A DNA stretch of 64,000 nt from CAZSSM01 sp964609385. GTDB taxonomy: Bacteria > Planctomycetota > Planctomycetia > Isosphaerales > Isosphaeraceae. The notes under the pieces are model-generated. The model did no database searches and had not been told where the DNA came from. It saw nothing but the letters and a program-made list of their open reading frames with translations. The DNA is taken from the NCBI GenBank assembly GCA_964609385.1, contig CAZSSM010000031.1, positions 1 to 64,000 on the forward strand, in the 5' to 3' direction. Shown here in pieces: positions 52,501 through 61,500 of the stretch. The translations under genes and the position numbers were made by a program. Each line of letters begins with the position of its first letter. Positions within the stretch are counted from its first letter, which is position 1.

Positions 52501-55500
52501 GATCCCAATAGTGCCGAGGGGGTCCATTTTCTCATCCCCGTCAGCGTGACCCTCGACTCCGATGGGGCTGGGTCCGAAGTCGACTCGTATACCCTGAGGC
52601 GTAGAAACCCGCTGCTGAGCCTAGATACCAATCGTGACGGCCGAGTGACCACCGATGACGACCACATCTCAGCATTAACAGATCAATATTACGTTATAGA
52701 CGTTAGTATGGCCGTTGTCTCCGATGACTTCGCCGGCCTCTATAGCGGAACCGGTGCGTTCTCCCGAGGCCGGAGCCTTGGGGCGGGGGTGTCCATTGGG
52801 GTGAACCAAATCCATCGCCAGACCCGGGCGGTCGTTGGAAACCTGGTCCGAGACCTGAGCCCTCACCTGGGGATTGGTGTCGATATTGCCGATCAAATTT
52901 ATCTAGGTTATGAGCACGGGCTCGCCGAAGGGGACCTGGTCACCTACGTTGCCGGTGGCGATGAAAGCATCGGCGGCCTCCGCGATGGCGAGTCCTACTT
53001 TGTCAACATCATTGGCGACTCGGACAACTCGGGCGATCCGACGATCAAGCTCGCCCGCTCAGCCCTGGAGGCGGCCGAAAGCCTGACGACCCTCTTCGGA
53101 CCCAACGAGATCGCCTCGGATCCAGGCCAAGACACGATCGACCTGGGATACGTGCATGGTTTCCAACTTGGCGATCGGGTCATTTACGACCCGGGCACCG
53201 GTGCAGCGATCGGCGGCCTCGAAGCGGGTGGCGAATATTACGTCATCCCCATCAGCCCGACCGAGGTTGCCCTGACCGATGCGATCTCCTTGGCCACGGC
53301 CTCGTTCGATCACATCTTTGATCCTCTGGACACCGTTCGTGACAATCAGCTCGTCTTTGGCTATGAGCACGGTTTGTCTGATGGTCAGCGGCTCGTGTAC
53401 ACCGACGGGGGCGGAACAGCCATCGGAGGCTTGACCGATGGCCAAGTCGTGCAAATCAGTGTCGTGGACAATTTCCGAGTCCGCCTCCAAACCTTGACCG
53501 GCGATTCCATCTCGCTCGACGCATCCAACTCTGCGGGTCGAGCGCACACGCTCCATCCCGGTCTGGTTGCCGATGCGAATTCGATCTCGGAGACGAACGA
53601 AATCGACTTAGGCGATGAGCACGCCTTTGGTCACGAGAGCGCCGTTCGTTACTCAGCGGTGAATCCAGGGGGCTCAGCCACACCAATCCCCGGGTTGGTC
53701 GATGGGCACGTCTACTATGTCGTCCCGACTGGACTGACGACGCTCCGCTTGGCTGAGACTCCCGAGTTGGCCGAGAAGGCCCGCTGGTGGTTCTTCGACT
53801 CGGTCGAGACCTTGACGAACGAAACCGACGATCAAGGCAACGTCGCAACGACCATCACCTTCGGAGCGCCTCATCCCTACGCGCTCAACGATCCGCTGGT
53901 CTATGGAATCGATGACTTTTACGCAGACCCCGATTCCGAGACAATTTTCGCACTGCAATATATTGATCCGGACACCGGATCACTCGAGACGCTGACCCCG
54001 GGCCAGACCCTCTACGCGATCCCGACCGGTGGCGAGACCGCTCTCGACTTCAACTTGGGAAGCGACGTCACGATCTACCAAGGTTTGCAATTGGCTTTGT
54101 CCCCCGATGGTCAGCCACTGGAGCTGGTCAACACCGACGCGGCGGGGGTCCACGGCTTCCGGTCAGATGTCTCGGCCATCACCGTTTCACCTTCGGGCGA
54201 AACCGACACGACCCACCTGTTCCAAGCTTATGAGCGGATCGATCTTGATGGGTCCGTTGGCTCCGGGACGGGGCACAGCCTTCGCCTGAGCTTGGATCCC
54301 TCGGTGACCACCCAAGCGACGCACGGCTTGGGCAAGACGTTCGATCCCTCAACTATCACAGTCCGCCAGAAGCAGCGGACCCTGGACCTCGGTTTCGAAC
54401 ACGGCTTCGAGACTGGGGATGCGGTCATTTACAGTAATGGCCGTGGTGAGGATATCGGTGGCCTCGGCCATGGTAATATTTACTATGTAATCAAAATTAG
54501 CGATACGAGATTCCGCCTCACCGAGACCGCCGAGGATGCTCTGTCCCGCAAGCCCGACGCCATTCAAGTTGATGTCGACGTGGCGACCGGATCGCTGCAC
54601 GGCTTTGGCAAGGTGATCGACCCCAACCCTGGCGTCGACAGTTCGGCCGACACGATCGATTTCGGCCAGGCCCACGGTCTGACCGACGGCCAAACGGTCC
54701 TTTACCAGACCAACGGCGGCAATGCGATCGGCGGCCTCGTCGACGGCCAGGAGTATACCGTCTCGATCGTCGGTGAGGAGGGAACAACGATCCAGTTGAT
54801 CGACCCCGATACCGGGTTGGTCGTCGACTTGGATGGGACCCTTGCGACCGGGGATCAGCACGAATTGGCTGAACCGGTCTCTTCGACCGGGTTTATCAGC
54901 TCGACGGGGAGTAGTCTGGTCACCGCCAACAACAACGGCGAAATCATCTCGGTCTCATTGGCTGGAGTCTTGCTGAGGCAAGATCCAGGACGGCAGTTCT
55001 CCGTGTCTGAGACACGCTCCACGAGCGAAGCCAAGTTCGGAATCGGCGGGGCGGGGAGTGTTGCAGTCCAGATTGTCCGCGATACGACAGAGACCATCCT
55101 ACGCGATGCTGATGTCTCGGTCACCGACCTTCGACTTGCCGCGATGAATGAAACTTTCATTGCGAACGGAACCGGAGCTGTGGCCCTGGTCAGTTCCACG
55201 GCGAATTCCAAAGGTTTAGCGGGTGCCCTGTCCTGGAACGCCATTCGGAATCAAACCCATGCCCTGATCGATAACACCCAGCTCACGGTCACGGCAGGCA
55301 ACCTGATTGTCGATGCCGTCGATTCCAGCATGATCATCGGCGTGGCATTGGGATTAGCCGGGGTTGCTGGGAAGTTCGGCTTCGCCGGTTCCGTCGTGAA
55401 CAATGTGATTGCGAGCGATGTCTCTACGCGAATCGTGAATCAGTCAGACGTCACGGTGGTGGGCATCTCAAATCAGACAGAAACTGGAAAAGTCATTCTC

Positions 55501-58500
55501 GATACAAAGAATAACTCTACTATCTATGGTGTATCTGGTTCTGTGACGTTAGTGAAAAACAATACTTCGGATAAATCAAATGCTCAAGCGCAAGCCGCAA
55601 GTCTAAGTCAACCTGATGGATTAATCCAAAGATATAGTAGCGCGAGTTTCTCGGAATCTCGTAGCTCTTCGCAATCTTTGGGGGGTGTCTTTAATTCCGG
55701 GAATGATCCATCGTCATCCAATGCGATTGCTAACAGAAGGTCGGTTAACAAGTTAGGAATCGGCGCGGCCCTGGTCATCAATCGAATCGTCTCTCCGAAC
55801 CGAGATCAGGGTGACCCCATCGGCACCTTGGCGATGATCGAAGATTCCAACGTGACGGCCGATGGAGTGGTCGAGCTGCTGGCCGATACGACGAATACCA
55901 TCGTCGGAATCGCAGCAGGCATTGCCGGAGTGACGGGCACCGGCGGCAAACAAACTGCCCTCGCCTTGAGCTTCAGTATCAACACGGTAGCCGTTCCCAC
56001 CCAAGCCCGCATCCGAGGGGCAGGATCGGGTGGTGAGGGAATCACGGCAAGTCGAGGCGTCCGTCTTCTGGCCGATGATCGGTCATTCATCGGAGGGGGT
56101 TCCGGCACGGTGGCGATCGTGTTGGGACAAACTGGTGCGAACGGCACACAAGGGGGAGCCTCCGCGAACGGCTTGGCTCTTACCGTCAACAGAGTCGAGA
56201 ACCTGGTGACCGCCGAGATCACAGACACGACTGTCACGACCGATGCCGGCGATGTTCAAGTTATCGCCAATTCGGTGCCGTCGATCGTTGCCGTCGGAGC
56301 GGGTGGGGTTGGCAGTAGTAACCAGGGTCGGCAGGGGTCGTTCTCGATCAACACGGTCAAGAACCAGACGGCCGCTTCGATTAGCGGATCCGACACCGTC
56401 GTCGATGCCGAGGGTAGCGTGCTCGTCTCCGCCTCGGATGAGACCGATGTGTTCTCGCTCGGCGGCAGTATCGTGATCAGCGGGACATCGGGGAATCAGT
56501 CCAGCAGCGTGCTCTCATCGATCGGCATCGCCAATTCGACGCTCACGTTTGTCAATACGGTCCAAGCTTCGGTCGGCGATGGCGTCACGATCCAAGCCGA
56601 CGGCCAGTTGGATCCGATCACCGGCCAGGATCGCGCCGGCTTGCTCGTCTTGGCCAACTCCAACGATACCCTCACGACGATCGCCGCCGGCGGAACGGTC
56701 GACAATGCGGACGGCAACTTCGCGATTGCCGGCTCGGCCACTTTCACGAATCTCGATGAGACGACCCACGCCACGATCGGTGCGGGCGCGAGCATCAATG
56801 AGGCGACCCGAGGAGAGTCGAACTCGCAGGACGTGGTCGTGCGGGCCAATGAGGAGACGACGCTCGTTGGGGTGGCCGGGGCTGCCGCAATCGGGCTGCA
56901 AGGCAACGGGATCGGGGCAGGCATCGATGTGACCACGATGGACAAGGACGTTCTCGCCCAGATCGGGGCCGGTTCGGTCGTTGAAGCCGAGGGGGACGTG
57001 ATCGTGCGGGCCGTCTCCAACGAAGATGCCTTCTCGGTCACCGGTTCGGTCGCGGTGGGTCGATCGGACTTCGCCATTGCGGGTGGTGTGAATAATGCCG
57101 AATACGACATCACCACCAAGGCACTCATTCTCAGCGCCTCGGACGACATCACTCACGTGACCGCAGGTGACAGCGTGCTCGTCTCGGCCGAAGAGCGGAC
57201 CGAGCTGACCGTGCTGAACCTCAACTTCGCCTTCGCATCCGATCTTGGAGTTGGCGGCGCCATCGGGGTCCCCAATATCACCAAGACGACCGAGGCTTCC
57301 ATTGGCGACTCCGCCGACGTCGATGCCTTCGCTAGTGGCGATGGAATCGATGTCCATACCGGAACGTTCGCGACCTTCGACGAGGATGAGGACCCGAACA
57401 CCTACGGGACGAACATCGACCTGGATAACTCGAACCTGCCCTTCGACGACCCCAGCTACTTTAAGAACAGCAAGGCAACGCCCGAGCAGATCAGCGGGTT
57501 CCAGGGCGTGGCGGTCACCGCGGTCAACAGCGACCAGGTCGAGATCTACAACGCGGGTGCGGCGGTGGGGTCCGACTTGGCCATCCAAATTTCCTTCGCA
57601 TGGAACGGCGTCGATGTGACGACGCTTGCCACGATCGCCGACAACGCTCAGATCAACCAGGACGCCACCGTCGACGAGAGTGCCGGTGAGAACCAGTCGG
57701 TCCACGTCGCCGCCGGCGGGGACTTCTTCACGCGAACGATCACCGGTGGGGCCGCGATTAGCAAGGGCCAGACCAGCTCGGCGGCCACATCCGGCATCGG
57801 CGTGAGCGCCGTGGTCATGGACACCCAGGCACGGATCGGCGATTCGGCCAACGTTCAAGCACGAAGGAACGTCGACGTCTCGGCCCAGAATTTCGAGGAC
57901 ATCCTGGTCATCGGCCTGGCCGTGGCGGGGACCTCCGGGACCTTGGCCGGGGCCGGCTCCTTCGCGGTCTTCGATCTCACGAACACGACGATCGCCTCGA
58001 TCGGTGACAACGCGACGGTCTTTGCCGGTGGCAATGTGGTCGTCGTCGCCCAGGACATCACCGACTCCGACATCATCGCGGGTGCCGCGGGAATCGCCTT
58101 CAAGGGTACGGGCCTCGGTGTTTCGGTGGGCCTCTCGCTCATCCAGAAGGACACGACCGCCTCGATCGGTGAAGCGGCGACCGTCGACGCGTTGGGTCAA
58201 GGAACCCAAAACACCTTTGAGATTTTGACCAGTGATCGAGCCAATGACGATTTTGTGACCGACTCGCTGCGAGGGGTCGGTGTCAGTGCCTACTCGGTCG
58301 AGAATCTGTTCGCCGCCACAGCAGCCGGCGGCGGCGGAAAGGCGGTCGGCCTGGCCGGTGCGATCACCTGGCAACAGGTCGACTCGGACACCACCGCTTA
58401 CATCGATCGCAACGCCCAGATCAATACTGACGCAGAGAACGACTCGAACGCGCACAGCGGACAATCGGTCGCTGTCACGGCGATCAACCAGGTCCGCGCT

Positions 58501-61500
58501 ACGGGCCTGGCTGGTGCGATCAACGGCGGAGCCGTCGGGATCGGAGCGGGTCTCGATATCGGGACGATCGCCAATGATACGAAGGCGGCGATCTTGGAGG
58601 ACGTGAACCAGGACAGCACTGCCGGGACGGACACCGGCCTCGTCCAAGCTCGCCAGGATGTCCGAGCCGAAGCGGCTTCGGAGCGAACGATCACCTCGTT
58701 CGCGGCTTCGGCCGGCGGCGGGCTGTTCGCCCTCCAAGCAGGCTTCTCGCTGTGGACGATCGGCGATTCGATGAACGGCCAATATGACGTTGACGGCGAA
58801 ACGGTGGATTCGTTGAGCGGTCTCGATACCGAAACCGAGACGATCGCCGATGAGATCACAACGGTCGATGCCGGCTTCGAAAGCAGCGAGTCGATTGATC
58901 CGGGTGACAACTCCGAGGAGGTCGCCGAAGCGATCGGCAGTGGCACCGATGGCCTCAGCCGGTTCGCTGGTCGCTTGATCTTCGGAGAATCGTTGGTCAG
59001 CACGACCGAAGCGGTGATCGGGGAAAATGCCACCATCAACGCCGGTCGCGATCTGACGATTCACGCCTATGAGGAAACCCAGATCACGTCGATCGGCGGC
59101 GCCGTTGGGGCAGGGGCGTTCGGTGGAGGAGCCGGGATCGCCATCGCCAATGTGGCCTCCAGCGCCTCGGCGGAGGTCGGGTCGGGGTCGTCGCTCTCGG
59201 TGGGCCGAAATCTGACGATCTCTGCCGCCGCCGACGAGACGACCGATATCTATGGCGTCGCCGGCACGGGCGGCTTGGTGGCCATCGCCGCACAGTTTGC
59301 CGTGTCGACGGTCAACAGTGTGCAAAGCGCGATCATCCACGAGAATGTTGAAGTTCTCGCGGCCGACTCGGTCACCCTCGAGGCCCAACACACCCGCGAT
59401 CTCCACGCGTTTACCGCTGGTGGTTCGATCGGCTTGGCGGTCGGGGGAGCCGCTGGGGCGATCGTCGTTGGTGGTGGCACGGTCGAGGCGATCGTCGACG
59501 ATGGGTCGAAGCTGGGATCGACCGACACGAAGCTTGGCTCGGTGACCATCTCGGCAACGAGCACGACGACCCAAGCTCGGGCCGAGGCCTATGCCGTCAC
59601 CGCAGGTGCAGGCGCAGCGGTGACCGGCGCCGGAGTCCAGGCTCGCATTGACCCGGTCGTCCAAGCCGCGACGCTTGACTCGGTCGAAATCTATACGACC
59701 GGAGACGTCGAGATTCTGGCCAACGCCGAAGCTCAGGTCATCGCCCAGGGGTTCGGGGTTGAAGTGGCCGGCGGTGTCGCCGGCGGCGGTGTCAGTGTGT
59801 TGGCCGTCGTTTCGCCGCAAATCGTCGCGTCGGTGGGTTCGAACAACACGATCGAATCCGACGGAAATCTAAGGATCCTCGCGACCCAAGGTCTCCTCAA
59901 CGATCAACCTTCGGCCCTGGCCACCGGATTCGGCGTCTCCGCGTCGTTCTTGGTGACCATCGTGGGCGCGACGGTCGAGGCCCGCAGTGAGACCTCGGCC
60001 GATGCGGCCATTGGAACGGGAAGTACCATCACAGCAGAGACGGGTACCGTCTCGGTTCAATCGTTGATCCTCAACGATCTGAAAGCGAACGCTGACGGTG
60101 GCAGTGGTGCGGGCATCGTCGCGTCGGGGGCCCACGTCTCCGTCATCGACGCGGCGACGACCTCCTCGGCCTTGATCGGTCATGGTGTGAGTGTCACGGC
60201 GAACGCCCTGGAAATCCTCGCCACTGGCTTTGAGAGCCTCGACGGATCTGCCGAGAACAACAAGTTCTCATTTGGATTTACCGCGAGTGCCCAGAACTCG
60301 TCGGGAGCCGGCTTCGCGACCGAAGTTGATATCGCCAGCGAGAGCTCGACGACCGCAGCGATCCTCAACAACACCCGTGACGATCAAGTCATCCAGGTGA
60401 ACTCGTTGACGATTCGAGCCGGCCAGACTCATGCCTTGACGGGCTCGTCGCACGACTTCGCCTTAGCGATCATCGCTGGTCTGGGTGGTGCGAAGTATGT
60501 CGCGGATATCGACTCCGATGTGAACGCCCTGATCGGGGAATCGGTCGTGGTCAACGCCACGACGATCGACATCTCCGCCAGCAATAACGCCGAACTGTCC
60601 GAGGACGATCAAGGGATCGGCCAGGCCATCACGGTTAGCAGTACGACTGCGGGCATCGGGGCCAAGAGCAAAGTCCTCAACGACATCAATATCGATTACG
60701 ATACGGAATCCGGTATCCGCGACAACGCACAAGTGAATTCCGATTATGTATTGACGGGCAATCGCTCGGCTATTATGGGCGGAGTAGACATTCTCGCGAC
60801 CAACGATGCTCACCTACTGAGCTTCACCGACCTGGGCAGCACGAGCCTCTTCGGTGGGTCGATCAACGCCGAAACGCTGGTGCATCTCCAGCGGTTCGAT
60901 GCGACCGTCAGCCTCGGTGAGGATGCCACGCTAAAGAGTTCTGGCGAGATCAACCTGGCCACTCGCTCCAGCGCAACGCTGACGGCCTCCACCACGGCCT
61001 TGGGCAAGAGTCGAGTCTTCCCCGACGATCAGACCCTCGGGTCGACCTCGGTGAACACGTCCAATGTGGTTCAGGTCGCGAGCGGAGCCCTGATTGAGTC
61101 CGAGGACGATGTCCACCTTCTGGCCGGGCAGGATGGGGTCCTTGAAGGGGTCAATGGATCTGTGCCCAAGACCAATCTCTTCTTGCTCGATGCCGACGCC
61201 GACACCTATGCGACCAACGTGATCCCGGATCCCCGCAACATCATCGCCGAAGCGTTACTCATCCAGACCAATCTCGTCCAAGTCGAGTCCGACTCACGGG
61301 TCCGGGCTGTCAGCGATGCCTCGTTGTTGACCGAGCCTGGAGTCGTCATCACCGAGGCGGTCTCCTCGTTCGAATCGAACTACGGAAGTTCACCGACCAC
61401 GAATATCGAGTCGCAAGGCGAGACGAGCGTGGTTGTGGTCGATGGCGATGTCGAGGTCGGCCTGTTCAATCGCAGGTTCTTGGAACTCAATCGAAGCGGC

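Noticed and set aside
56515..59820. Minus-strand open frame of 1,101 codons
   Set aside because: It lies antisense to the giant surface-protein gene. The plus frame is open far beyond on both sides and has coherent beta-repeats, while the minus translation is Arg/Asp/Gly-rich without fold signals; it follows from codon bias.
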